Assembly (NCBI RefSeq): GCF_019278465.1 | Contig: NZ_CP058983.1 | Coordinates: forward strand, 2,293,501 to 2,357,500 | Reading direction: 5' to 3' | Length of the DNA stretch: 64,000 bases | Source of the DNA: Tenacibaculum sp. AHE14PA | Lineage (GTDB): Bacteria; Bacteroidota; Bacteroidia; Flavobacteriales; Flavobacteriaceae | Shown here: positions 9,702 to 18,665 of the stretch, piece by piece | Layout: the number at the start of each line of letters is the position of its first letter | Position numbering within the stretch: the first letter of the stretch is position 1 | Notes under the pieces: generated by a model | Database searches by the model: none | Told to the model about the DNA's origin: nothing | The model's input: only the letters and a program-made list of their open reading frames with translations | Position numbers and translations under genes: made by a program

Positions 9702-10292
9702 ATGAAAAATAAAATTTTACTAATTACAATCCTTTTTTGCTCGATAAATTTATTTTCACAAAATTTAAATGATTCTTGGCAAATAGGAATTGGAATGGGA
9801 GTTACTAAGTTTAATGAGAGTGATGTTGCATTTATTGGAGATCAGTATCTTTTTCAAACACCTGTTATTAGTATAACAATGCCAATTGGTGAACGTTTAT
9901 CTATTGACGGAGCAATGTCTTTTAATACAATTAATGACATTGGTGTGATTAGTAATTCTGTTAACTATTTTTCTATGGATGGTTCGTTGCGTTATAACTT
10001 TAATGCAGTGTTAGATAAATTTAGTCCGTATGTATTTGTAGGTGCTAGTATTGTTGATTCTGAACGCAAAATGACGCCTACTGCTAATATAGGTGCTGGG
10101 GGTATTTATTGGTTAACTGATAAAATAGGGATAAACCCACAAATATATTATAAACACTCTCTTGAAAGTTACGAAAGTATGCGTTCACATATTCAAGGAA
10201 CTTTAGGGTTGGTTTTTAAATTAAATTGGAATAATGCCGGAAGTGTTAATCGTGGAGGAAACTCTTCTTCTTGTTATTATAATCAGTTTTAA
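9702..10292 (+). CDS. Secreted outer-membrane beta-barrel protein, unknown role
   Basis: The 196-residue product has a signal peptide (residues 1 to about 19, ending NLFSQ) and then alternating strands with aromatic girdles (for example FSPYVFVGASIV), as expected of a small 8-strand barrel. The C-terminus (SSSCYYNQF) ends in Phe like many outer-membrane proteins. It lies 54 bases after the TerB-like gene and ends at a strong shared terminator. I do not recognise a named family, and the substrate or function is unknown. Confidence 0.65.
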   Translation: MKNKILLITILFCSINLFSQNLNDSWQIGIGMGVTKFNESDVAFIGDQYLFQTPVISITMPIGERLSIDGAMSFNTINDIGVISNSVNYFSMDGSLRYNFNAVLDKFSPYVFVGASIVDSERKMTPTANIGAGGIYWLTDKIGINPQIYYKHSLESYESMRSHIQGTLGLVFKLNWNNAGSVNRGGNSSSCYYNQF

Positions 10293-10311
10293 AAATAATA
10301 GTATATAAAAC

Positions 10312-10342
10312 AAAAATCCCGCTTTAATAAAGCGGGATTTTT
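10312..10342. terminator. Bidirectional terminator
   Basis: The hairpin AAAAATCCCGCTTTA / TAAAGCGGGATTTTT has a stem with five G-C pairs and runs of A and T on either side. It lies between the rightward beta-barrel gene and the leftward gltX, so it can end both transcripts. Confidence 0.88.
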
Positions 10343-10346
10343 GTTT

Positions 10347-11864
10347 TTATGATAATTTCGCAATCGCGTTGTTAATTCGTTGTAGTGTATTCTCTTTACC
10401 AATCATTGTCATAATATCAAACAAATCAGGTCCTGCTAATTTACCTACAAGACTTAAACGTAATGGTTGCATTACTTTACCAAAACCAATTTCTTTAGCC
10501 GTTATCCAACCTTTAATATCAGTTTGAGCATTTTCTATCGTAAAATCTTCAATCTTATCGATAACTGTGGTTAATTCTTGCATTAACTCGCCAGTAGTAT
10601 CTTTCCATTGTTTTTTTGATGCTTTTTCGTCATATTCTGAAGGATTCACAAAGAAAAAACTTGATAAATCCCAAAAATCAGCAACAAACGTAGCTCTCTC
10701 TTTTATTAATGAAACTACTTTTTCAGTAAAAACTGCATCTGTATTGATTCCTTTTTCATTTAGAATAACAGTATATAATTCCGTTAATTCTTTATTTGAT
10801 TTCTGTTGTAAGTATTGTTGATTAAACCAGTTTGTTTTATCTGGACTAAACTTAGCGCCAGATTTACTAACTCTACTTAAATCGAAAGCTTCAACCAAAC
10901 CTTCTAAAGAGAATATTTCTTGTTCCGTACCAGGATTCCATCCTAATAAAGCTAACATATTTATAAATGCATCGTTAAAATAACCATCTTCTTTATACCC
11001 ACGAGAAACATCACCTGTTTGCTCGTTTGTATATTCTAAAGGAAATACAGGAAATCCTAATTTATCGCCATCACGTTTACTTAATTTTCCTTTACCTACT
11101 GGTTTTAAAATTAATGGTAAATGTGCAAATTTTGGAGCTTCCCAATCAAATGCACGATATAATAAAGTGTGAAGTGGGAGAGAAGGTAACCATTCTTCAC
11201 CACGAATAACATGGCTTATTTCCATTAAATGATCATCAACAATATTTGCTAAATGATACGTTGGCATTCCGTCTGACTTAAATAATACTTTATCATCTAA
11301 CGTATTAGTATCAATTTTAATCGTTCCACGGATTTCGTCTTGTAATAACAAGGTTTCATCTTGCGGGGTTTTAAAACGTACAACATATTTTGTACCTGAT
11401 GCTAATTTATTTTTTATTTCGTCATCAGAAAGATTCAATGAATTATCTAACGTAGCACGATTGTGCCAATTATAAATAAACGTTTTTCCGTTTTCTTCAT
11501 CATTCTTTCTTTGTGCATCTAATGCATCTGCTGTATCAAAAGCATAATAAGCCCAGCCTTTTTCAATTAATTCAATTGCATATTTTTTATACAATTCTTT
11601 ACGTTCTGACTGACGGTATGGTCCGAACTTCTCATTATTTCCTGGTCCTTCATCAAAAGGAATATTACACCATTTTAAAGCATCAATTATATATTGTTCA
11701 GCATTTGCTACATAACGAGTTTGGTCGGTATCTTCTATACGTAACACAAAAGTTCCGTTATATTTTTTAGCAAATAAGTAATTGAATAAAGCAGTTCTTA
11801 CACCACCAATATGTAAAGGTCCTGTTGGGCTAGGAGCAAAGCGTACTCTTACGTTGTCAGTCAT
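10347..11864 (-). CDS. gltX: Glutamate--tRNA ligase
   Basis: GltX charges tRNA-Glu (class Ic synthetase). The HIGH motif appears as PSPTGPLHIGG at about residues 10-20 and the KMSKS motif as KLSKRDG near 262. A helical anticodon-binding domain fills the last 150 residues. The 505-residue length is typical of the single discriminating or non-discriminating GluRS of Bacteroidota. The gene has its own -7 box 20 bases upstream and ends at a bidirectional terminator, so it is probably transcribed alone. Confidence 0.96.
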   Translation of the reverse strand: MTDNVRVRFAPSPTGPLHIGGVRTALFNYLFAKKYNGTFVLRIEDTDQTRYVANAEQYIIDALKWCNIPFDEGPGNNEKFGPYRQSERKELYKKYAIELIEKGWAYYAFDTADALDAQRKNDEENGKTFIYNWHNRATLDNSLNLSDDEIKNKLASGTKYVVRFKTPQDETLLLQDEIRGTIKIDTNTLDDKVLFKSDGMPTYHLANIVDDHLMEISHVIRGEEWLPSLPLHTLLYRAFDWEAPKFAHLPLILKPVGKGKLSKRDGDKLGFPVFPLEYTNEQTGDVSRGYKEDGYFNDAFINMLALLGWNPGTEQEIFSLEGLVEAFDLSRVSKSGAKFSPDKTNWFNQQYLQQKSNKELTELYTVILNEKGINTDAVFTEKVVSLIKERATFVADFWDLSSFFFVNPSEYDEKASKKQWKDTTGELMQELTTVIDKIEDFTIENAQTDIKGWITAKEIGFGKVMQPLRLSLVGKLAGPDLFDIMTMIGKENTLQRINNAIAKLS

Positions 11865-11884
11865 TTTTTATTAATTTGAAAGCG

Positions 11885-11892
11885 CAAAGATA
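11885..11892 (-). promoter_or_regulatory. -7 box of the gltX promoter
   Basis: The minus strand reads TATCTTTG then C, a full TAnnTTTG match, 20 bases before the gltX ATG. The -33 region is T-rich without a clear TTG. Confidence 0.5.
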
Positions 11893-11930
11893 GTTTTAAT
11901 AAAAAGAGAATAGAAATTAGATAAAAGAAA

Positions 11931-11960
11931 AAAGAGAAGCTTTTATAAAAGCTTCTCTTT
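11931..11960. terminator. Terminator of the outer-membrane protein gene
   Basis: A perfect 13-base inverted repeat, AAAGAGAAGCTTT and its complement around a short TATA centre, lies just after the stop of the leftward gene ending at 11986. On the minus strand the arm ends in a short T run. Confidence 0.7.
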
Positions 11961-11985
11961 GTAATTAAATATAGTATATGATAGT

Positions 11986-12792
11986 TTAAAACTTGTGATA
12001 TAAACCAAAACTAATTGCTGGTGCTTGTGCAACATTTCTACCTGCAAAAGCTCCACCAAAAGCAACGTTTGCTCCAAAATTAGCATTAACTTCTCCTATT
12101 AATTTTAATCCGAAGGCTGCATAACTTTGGTTATTAACATACAAACCTGTGTTTAAATTTTCTGATGGTAATACAATATCTCCATTATCTAAAGATGCTA
12201 CACCATCTAAAAAACCAGCAATCCAAAGCCAGTTTAATGTTTTGTAACCAATCTCACCACCTAATTTATAATTGCTACTATAATCGTTTGTGCGAATATC
12301 AAAACCTGTAAAAGCTTGTACGTACCAATTATTAAAACCTCTACCAGCAATAAATAATGGTGTAAAACTCCAAGCATCATAACCTGTTCGTAAACCTGTT
12401 ACCGCATCATAATTACCTGTATTGGCCTCAACATTTAATTGCCCTGTTAACAACCATTTTTTATTACTAAAGTTATGTTTTATTCCGAATTGAAGGTTAC
12501 CTAATGAATTATTACTTGGTGCTGATGTTGCATTTGATGATGTTAGTTTAAACGGAAAATTTAAAACTAAAGTTGTTTTGTCTGATATACCGTATTCGGT
12601 ATATAATTGTAGTGTGTTATCTGAAATTTTTTGACTTAGATTTATTTCTGGACTTCCAAATAGTTTATCATAATTAGAAATCGATGTATATGATAATTGC
12701 ACATAGGTTTCGTTCTTCTTTTTAGTCCACGGACTTTGAGAAAAAAGGTTAAAAGAAATAAATAATAGTAGTAAAGTAGTTAGTTTTTTCAT
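11986..12792 (-). CDS. Outer-membrane transporter-like protein (phenol MetA-type barrel)
   Basis: The 268-residue product has a clear signal peptide (MKKLTTLLLLFISFNLFSQ) followed by repeated amphipathic strands (ETYVQLSYTSIS, TTLVLNFPFKL, NWYVQAFTGFD) and a C-terminal FGLYHKF ending in Phe. This is the pattern of an outer-membrane barrel; the length and strand layout recall proteins annotated as transporter or MetA-pathway of phenol degradation. It is a single gene with its own terminator. The ligand cannot be told from sequence. Confidence 0.6.
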   Translation of the reverse strand: MKKLTTLLLLFISFNLFSQSPWTKKKNETYVQLSYTSISNYDKLFGSPEINLSQKISDNTLQLYTEYGISDKTTLVLNFPFKLTSSNATSAPSNNSLGNLQFGIKHNFSNKKWLLTGQLNVEANTGNYDAVTGLRTGYDAWSFTPLFIAGRGFNNWYVQAFTGFDIRTNDYSSNYKLGGEIGYKTLNWLWIAGFLDGVASLDNGDIVLPSENLNTGLYVNNQSYAAFGLKLIGEVNANFGANVAFGGAFAGRNVAQAPAISFGLYHKF

Positions 12793-12917
12793 CCGATAAA
12801 TAGTTATTAGTAAAGTTTAAAATGAAATTTCAACTGTTTAGTAGTTAAAAATAAATGAATCTTACAGAAACCTTTAACTTAAACTTACTTTTAAATATAG
12901 TATTTTTATAGACTGAT

Positions 12918-15900
12918 ATGGAGAATTTTAGCAAAATAGAAAAAAAGTTACAACTGTTTAGTAAAAAATACTACACAAATGAATTGATAAAAGGTGTTAT
13001 TTTATTTATTTCATTAGGTGTTTTATACTTGTTTTTTACCTTATTTATAGAATATTTTTTATGGCTTAAACCTACTGCCCGAACTTTATTATTTTGGTTG
13101 TTTTTAGTTGTTGAATTATTTTTGTTTTTCCGTTTTATATGCTTTCCTGTTTTTAAAATTATAGGCTTACAGCGAGGAATTTCTTTTGAAGAGTCTTCTA
13201 AAATTATTGGAAATCATTTTCCAGAGGTAAAGGATAAGCTTTTAAACATATTACAATTAAAGAAAAATAGTAATCAATCTGATTTATTATTAGCTAGTAT
13301 AGAACAAAAATCGAATGAAATTCAGCCAATCTCATTTAACAAAGCAGTTAATTTTAACAGCAATATTAAATACTTAAAATACGCTGTGATTCCGGTTTTT
13401 ATTTGGTTATTATCATTTGTAACAGGAACAACACAAAAGCTATCCGATAGTTTTAATCGTGTAGTAAATCATACGGTTGCTTATAAAGCTCCTGCACCTT
13501 TTTATTTTAATTTAACAACCACCGATTTAACCGTTATTAAAGGAAAAGATATTACAATTTATATGCAAACAACGGGAGAAATTATTCCCGAAAGTGCTAA
13601 AATCCATTTTAATAAACAACAATATTTTTTAAAAAATGAAGGCAATGGTTTATTTTCATATACATTTATTGAAGTACAAGAACCTATTAATTTTTACGCT
13701 AGTGCAAACGGTATAGAATCTATAGCCTTTAATTTAGCTGTTATAAAAACACCTTCTATTCAAAATATTTCATTGAATTTAAAATATCCTAGTTATACTA
13801 AAAAGAAAAACGAGACTATAAATAATACCGGAAACATAAATGTTCCACAAGGAACAATTGTAGAATGGCAAGTTAAAACAACTGAAACAGATAGTGTTAA
13901 CTTAGTATTAAATGAAAAACGTTATAATTTTATCAATACTAAAACTGATGAATTTCAACTTAAAAAGCAGGTTAAAAAAGCTACTAATTATCAAATTACC
14001 ACTTCTAACAGTAGTTTAAAAGATTACGAACAGCTACAATTTTCTATAGCGGTTATTACGGATGAGCATCCTTTAATAAATGTAAATTCTAATATAGATA
14101 GTATTGCAAGAGGAAATGCACAGTTTGTTGGACAAATTTCTGATGATTATGGTTTTAATAAATTAGAGTTGGTTTACTACGATAAAAATACTGGTGCTGC
14201 TTTAGATTCAAAAAAGATTGCTATAAATAAGAATAATATTCAAACTTTTTTCTTTGAGTTTCCTGGGGATTTAGATCTTAAAAAAGGAGTTGATTATGAA
14301 CTATATTTTCAGGTATTTGATAACGATGCGGTAAACGGAAATAAAAAAACAAAGAGTCAGAAATTTTCTTATCGACAGAAAACAACCAATGAGATAGAGC
14401 AGGAGCTTTTACAAGAACAACGTAATTATATTGATAACTTAGAAAACTCATTACATAAACAAGAACGAAGTAAAAAAGAATTGGAGAAAATTCAATTTGA
14501 GCTACAAAATAAGAAAAATGTTAATTGGAATGATCAGAAAAAAATTAAGAATTTAATTAAAAGACAAGATCAGTATAAGCAAATGATGCAACGTCAAACC
14601 GAAAATTTGCAAAACAATTTTACTGAGAAGAAAGAAAAAAACGAAAGCTTACAAGAGAAAAAAGAAGCATTAAAGCAACGAATAGAAGAACTTAAAAAGC
14701 TAGATAAGCAACAGAAAATATTAGATGAACTAAAAAAATTAGCTGAGAAGCTTAACAGGGAAGATTTAATAAAAAAGACAAAAGAACTAGCTGAGCAAAA
14801 CAAACAACAAGAAAGAAGTTTAGAACGTATATTAGAAATGACTAAGCGTTTTTATGTTGAACAGAAAATGCATAAAGTAGCGGATAATTTAAATGAGTTG
14901 TCAAAAAAACAAGATGAATTATCAAAAAAGGAGGCAACAAACGACGAACAAAAGGCAATAAATAAAGAATTTAAGAAAGCAAAAGAAGAACTTAATGAGT
15001 TAAAAAAAGATAATAAAAAATTAAAATCTCCGATGGAAATGCCTTCAATGGAAAAGTTATCTGATGAAACCCAAAAAGAACTTAACAAAGCAGAAGAAAA
15101 TATAGCAAACAAAAAGCAATCTGAATCAAAAGAAAATCAGAAAAAAGCAGCGAAAAAAATGCAAGAGATGAGTCAGAAGATGCAAGACTCCATGCAAGAA
15201 ATGAGTGCTGATATGGAGGAAGAAAACATGGAAGGTTTACGCCAGGTTTTAGAAAACTTAATTACATTTTCTTTTGATCAAGAAACATTAATGAATGTGT
15301 TTTCATCAACCAATTCTTCACATCCAAACTTTGGTAAAAACCTACAAAAGCAATATTTACTTAAGAGTTATTTTGAACATATAGACGATAGCTTATTTGT
15401 TTTATCAATGAAAAACCCTAAAATATCATCTAAAGTACAAGATCAACTTTCGTTAGCACATTACAATTTAAGTGAATCTTTAGAGAATTTTACCGATAAT
15501 AAATTTCAAAACGGAATAACAAATCAGCGTTATATAATGACATCTGCAAACACTTTAGCAGATATGTTAAGCAATACGCTAGATGCTATGCAAAACCCAA
15601 AACCTGGTAGCGGAAAAGGGAAAGGAAAAGGGAAATCTTTTAGCTTGCCAGACATTATTAAAAAGCAAAGTGATTTAATGAAGAAGATGCAAGAGGGTAT
15701 ACAGAAGAAAGAAGGCGGTAAACCTAAAGATGGAAAAGACGGTAAAAAAGGTGGGGAGAAAGGAAAAAAAGAAGGTGAGAGCGGTGAGCAAGGAGAAGGT
15801 TTAAATGGTGACTTGTATGAAATATATAAACAACAATCGGAATTAAGACAGCAATTAGAAGATGCCATTGGTCAAGGCAAAAGTGGTAATGGTAAAGCCA

Positions 15901-16220
15901 AAAAAGCGCTTAAGGAAATGGAACAGTTAGAGAATGATATTTTAGAAAAAGGTTTTACTCAGCAAAGCATTAACCGCATGCAACAATTAAACTATGAATT
16001 ACTAAAATTAGAGAAGGCTACATTCGAACAAAATCGTGATAAAAAACGTAAATCAAATACCAATTTACAAGAGTATAATAAAAAAAGGGCTAAGGAATTA
16101 AAGTTTAAGAAGTTGTTCTATAACCAAACAGAGATATTAAACAGACAATCATTACCTTTGCGCCCTGATTATAAAAAGAAGGTTCAAGAGTATTTTAACC
16201 TTCCTAAAAACAACAAGTAA
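12918..16220 (+). CDS. DUF4175 family membrane protein with long coiled coil
   Basis: This 1100-residue protein is of unknown function. The N-terminus has three membrane segments (about residues 25-48, 54-80 and 154-172). An extracytoplasmic-looking beta-rich region follows to about 480. Then comes a very long charged coiled coil (about 485-760, with repeated K/E/Q heptads), a helical domain, and a low-complexity Lys/Gly stretch (about 895-960: GKGKGKGKS, KDGKKGGEKGKKEG). This layout fits DUF4175 proteins of Bacteroidota. ybeY follows 38 bases later and mnmG after that. Some annotation pipelines call such proteins ATPases, but no nucleotide-binding motif is visible. A structural role in the envelope is a guess. 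Confidence 0.8.
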   Translation: MENFSKIEKKLQLFSKKYYTNELIKGVILFISLGVLYLFFTLFIEYFLWLKPTARTLLFWLFLVVELFLFFRFICFPVFKIIGLQRGISFEESSKIIGNHFPEVKDKLLNILQLKKNSNQSDLLLASIEQKSNEIQPISFNKAVNFNSNIKYLKYAVIPVFIWLLSFVTGTTQKLSDSFNRVVNHTVAYKAPAPFYFNLTTTDLTVIKGKDITIYMQTTGEIIPESAKIHFNKQQYFLKNEGNGLFSYTFIEVQEPINFYASANGIESIAFNLAVIKTPSIQNISLNLKYPSYTKKKNETINNTGNINVPQGTIVEWQVKTTETDSVNLVLNEKRYNFINTKTDEFQLKKQVKKATNYQITTSNSSLKDYEQLQFSIAVITDEHPLINVNSNIDSIARGNAQFVGQISDDYGFNKLELVYYDKNTGAALDSKKIAINKNNIQTFFFEFPGDLDLKKGVDYELYFQVFDNDAVNGNKKTKSQKFSYRQKTTNEIEQELLQEQRNYIDNLENSLHKQERSKKELEKIQFELQNKKNVNWNDQKKIKNLIKRQDQYKQMMQRQTENLQNNFTEKKEKNESLQEKKEALKQRIEELKKLDKQQKILDELKKLAEKLNREDLIKKTKELAEQNKQQERSLERILEMTKRFYVEQKMHKVADNLNELSKKQDELSKKEATNDEQKAINKEFKKAKEELNELKKDNKKLKSPMEMPSMEKLSDETQKELNKAEENIANKKQSESKENQKKAAKKMQEMSQKMQDSMQEMSADMEEENMEGLRQVLENLITFSFDQETLMNVFSSTNSSHPNFGKNLQKQYLLKSYFEHIDDSLFVLSMKNPKISSKVQDQLSLAHYNLSESLENFTDNKFQNGITNQRYIMTSANTLADMLSNTLDAMQNPKPGSGKGKGKGKSFSLPDIIKKQSDLMKKMQEGIQKKEGGKPKDGKDGKKGGEKGKKEGESGEQGEGLNGDLYEIYKQQSELRQQLEDAIGQGKSGNGKAKKALKEMEQLENDILEKGFTQQSINRMQQLNYELLKLEKATFEQNRDKKRKSNTNLQEYNKKRAKELKFKKLFYNQTEILNRQSLPLRPDYKKKVQEYFNLPKNNK

Positions 16221-16258
16221 TAGATTTAAATTATTTTTATTACAACATAAATTAAAGA

Positions 16259-16675
16259 ATGATTGTATTTAATTACGAAACCGAATTTCAATTAGAAAAT
16301 GAAGATAAAACTTCTAAGTGGATTCAGAACTGTATAGAGAAAGAAGAATTTGAATTAGGAGAAATCAACTATGTATTTTGTGATGACACTTATTTACATA
16401 AAATGAACGTTGAATTTTTACAACACGACACCTTAACCGACATCATTAGTTTTGATTATACGTTAGGTAAGTTAGTAGGAGGAGACATCTTTATTTCTAT
16501 CGAACGAGTAAAAGAAAATGCAAAAGAGTTTAATGTTTTATTTGAAAACGAACTGCATCGAGTTATTATTCATGGTGTTTTACATTACATGAAATACAAG
16601 GATAAAACTGATGAAGAGAAACAAATAATGCGTAGTAAAGAAAACGATTCTTTAAAAATTTTAAACGAAAACTAA
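16259..16675 (+). CDS. ybeY: rRNA maturation endoribonuclease YbeY
   Basis: YbeY is a zinc-dependent RNase used in 16S rRNA 3'-end maturation and ribosome quality control. The 138-residue product carries the metal motif as HGVLHYMKYKDKT near residues 102-114. The family pattern is HGxLHLxGYDH; here the first two His are kept, the LxGY core is altered, and the third position is Asp (KYKDKT), a form seen in Bacteroidota. The N-terminal part (VFCDDTYLHKMNVEFL, TDIISFDY) also matches. It lies between the DUF4175 gene and mnmG in the same direction and is probably co-transcribed with the former. Confidence 0.92.
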   Translation: MIVFNYETEFQLENEDKTSKWIQNCIEKEEFELGEINYVFCDDTYLHKMNVEFLQHDTLTDIISFDYTLGKLVGGDIFISIERVKENAKEFNVLFENELHRVIIHGVLHYMKYKDKTDEEKQIMRSKENDSLKILNEN

Positions 16676-16679
16676 AATC

Positions 16680-16693
16680 GTTCCACGTGGAAC
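16680..16693. promoter_or_regulatory. parS-like site 1 (perfect 14-base palindrome)
   Basis: GTTCCACGTGGAAC is a perfect palindrome matching the core of bacterial ParB-binding parS sites (TGTTnCACGTGnAACA). It lies directly before mnmG, 12 bases from its ATG. Two one-base variants occur at 18613 and 18668. Whether ParB binds here is inferred. Confidence 0.75.
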
Positions 16694-16704
16694 AGCATAT
16701 AAAA

Positions 16705-18582
16705 ATGAGTTTATTTAATACAACATACGATGTAATTGTAGTAGGTGGTGGACACGCTGGTAGTGAAGCTGCAGCAGCAAGTGCCAACATGGGTGCACAT
16801 ACATTATTAATAACAATGAACCTTCAGAATATAGCTCAAATGAGTTGTAATCCGGCAATGGGTGGTATTGCTAAAGGACAAATAGTTCGCGAAATTGATG
16901 CATTAGGTGGTTACAGTGCTATTGTAACCGACAAGACTGCTATTCAGTTTAAGATGCTTAATAAATCTAAAGGACCTGCAATGTGGAGTCCGAGAGCACA
17001 GTCAGACAGAATGCAATTTGCAGAGTGTTGGAGAAATATGTTAGAGAAAACTGATAATTTAGATTTTTATCAGGACTCTGTTAACGGATTAATTTTTGAT
17101 GACAATAAAATCGTTGGTGTAAAAACAGCTTTAGGATTAGAAATAAAAGCTAAGACTGTTATTATTACAGCAGGTACTTTTTTAAATGGATTGATTCACA
17201 TAGGTGAAAAAACATTTGGTGGTGGTAGAGCAGGTGAAGGAGCTTCAACAGGAATAACAGAAGATTTAGTTGCTAAAGGATTTGAATCTGGAAGAATGAA
17301 AACAGGAACTCCTCCAAGAGTTGATGCTCGTTCTTTAGATTTTTCAAAGATGACTGAACAACCTGGTGATGAAAACCCAGAAAAGTTTTCTTATTTACCA
17401 ATTACCGAAAAACTTATAGAACAACGTTCTTGTTATTTAACTCATACAAATCAAAAAGTACACGATGTTCTACGTGCCGGTTTTGATCGTTCACCAATGT
17501 TTAATGGTAGAATTAAATCTACCGGACCACGTTATTGTCCGTCAGTAGAAGATAAGATTGATCGTTTTGCAGACAAAGATCGTCATCAAGTTTTTGTTGA
17601 ACCAGAAGGATGGAATACCGTTGAAATTTATGTAAACGGATTTTCTACTTCTATGCCAGAAGATATACAAGACGAAGCAATTCGTCATATTCCTGGATTT
17701 GAAAATGTAAAATTCTTACGTTTTGGATATGCAATTGAATATGATTTCTTTCAGCCAACACAATTAAAACATAGTTTAGAAACTAAGTTAATCGAGAATT
17801 TATTCTTCGCTGGTCAAATTAACGGAACAACAGGTTATGAAGAAGCAGCTGCACAAGGTTTAATGGCTGGTGTAAATGCAGCGTTAAAAACGCAGAATAA
17901 AGAACCTTTTATATTAAAAAGGAGTGAAGCTTATATTGGTGTTTTAATTGATGACTTAATTACCAAAGGAACAGAAGAACCATATAGAATGTTTACTTCT
18001 CGTGCTGAATACAGAACATTATTAAGACAAGATAATGCCGATTTAAGATTAACCCCAATCGGTCATAAATTAGGATTAGCTTCTGATGAAAGATTAGAGA
18101 GAGTAATAGAGAAGAAAGAGAAGACAGATAAATTGATTCACTTTATTACAAACTTAAGTGTAAAGAAAGAAGATATAAATCCGATTTTAGAAGCTAAAGG
18201 ATTATCGGTTGTTAATCAAACAATGAAATTAATAAAAATAGCTACTCGTCCTCAATTAAGTTTAAATGATTTTAATAGCATTGAAAAATTACATAACTAT
18301 ATTAAAGAAAACGAAATGAATGCTGATGTAATAGAACAGACAGAAATTCATTTAAAATATTCGGGATATATAGATAAAGAAAAGAACAATGCTGATAAAC
18401 TAAATAGATTAGAGAAAGTTGTAATACCTGCAAATTTCGATTATGATAAAGTACATTCATTATCGATTGAAGCAAGAGAAAAATTAGTAAGTATTCAACC
18501 TACTTCAATATCTCAAGCAAGTAGAATAAGTGGAGTTTCACCTAGTGATATTTCTGTGCTTTTAGTTTATATGGGTAGATAA
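16705..18582 (+). CDS. mnmG: tRNA uridine-5-carboxymethylaminomethyl enzyme MnmG (GidA)
   Basis: MnmG, with MnmE, modifies U34 of several tRNAs using FAD and a methylene-tetrahydrofolate unit. The FAD-binding motif is at the N-terminus (VVGGGHAGSEAAAASANMG), with the family signatures MSCNPAMGGIAKG and GQINGTTGYEEAAAQG later. The product is about 625 residues, the normal length. The frame is open back to a GTG at 16687, but that codon lies inside the parS-like palindrome; MSLFNTTYDVIVVGGG from the ATG at 16705 fits family starts better. gidA genes are often close to the origin and to par genes. Confidence 0.96.
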   Translation: MSLFNTTYDVIVVGGGHAGSEAAAASANMGAHTLLITMNLQNIAQMSCNPAMGGIAKGQIVREIDALGGYSAIVTDKTAIQFKMLNKSKGPAMWSPRAQSDRMQFAECWRNMLEKTDNLDFYQDSVNGLIFDDNKIVGVKTALGLEIKAKTVIITAGTFLNGLIHIGEKTFGGGRAGEGASTGITEDLVAKGFESGRMKTGTPPRVDARSLDFSKMTEQPGDENPEKFSYLPITEKLIEQRSCYLTHTNQKVHDVLRAGFDRSPMFNGRIKSTGPRYCPSVEDKIDRFADKDRHQVFVEPEGWNTVEIYVNGFSTSMPEDIQDEAIRHIPGFENVKFLRFGYAIEYDFFQPTQLKHSLETKLIENLFFAGQINGTTGYEEAAAQGLMAGVNAALKTQNKEPFILKRSEAYIGVLIDDLITKGTEEPYRMFTSRAEYRTLLRQDNADLRLTPIGHKLGLASDERLERVIEKKEKTDKLIHFITNLSVKKEDINPILEAKGLSVVNQTMKLIKIATRPQLSLNDFNSIEKLHNYIKENEMNADVIEQTEIHLKYSGYIDKEKNNADKLNRLEKVVIPANFDYDKVHSLSIEAREKLVSIQPTSISQASRISGVSPSDISVLLVYMGR

Positions 18583-18600
18583 CAATATCAACTTAATAAT

Positions 18601-18638
18601 AAAAAGAAAAACGTTCCATGTGGAACGTTTTTCTTTTT
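18601..18638 (+). terminator. Terminator-like hairpin after mnmG, built around a parS-like core
   Basis: Two 18-base arms (AAAAAGAAAAACGTTCCA and its exact complement) surround a 2-base centre, and the 3' arm ends in a T-rich run. This would end the mnmG transcript. Its centre is the parS-like site 2, so one sequence may serve both purposes. Confidence 0.7.
18613..18626. promoter_or_regulatory. parS-like site 2
   Basis: GTTCCATGTGGAAC differs by one base from the perfect palindrome at 16680. It lies at the centre of the hairpin after mnmG, 31 bases downstream of the stop codon. Probable ParB-binding site by similarity. Confidence 0.65.
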
Positions 18639-18642
18639 TACG

Positions 18643-18650
18643 TAATTTTG
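18643..18650 (+). promoter_or_regulatory. -7 box for the methyltransferase gene
   Basis: TAATTTTG followed by C matches TAnnTTTG and ends 15 bases before the ATG at 18666. It sits between two parS-like sites, so ParB loading here could affect transcription. No -33 TTG is visible. Confidence 0.4.
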
Positions 18651-18665
18651 CAATGACATTATAGC

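Noticed and set aside
15530..15868. Leftward frames rich in Pro, Phe and Ser opposite the DUF4175 gene
   Set aside because: They are antisense shadows of the Lys/Gly-rich and coiled-coil coding region.
16687..16704. GTG start six codons upstream for mnmG
   Set aside because: It lies in the parS-like palindrome and adds residues not typical of MnmG; the ATG at 16705 fits better.
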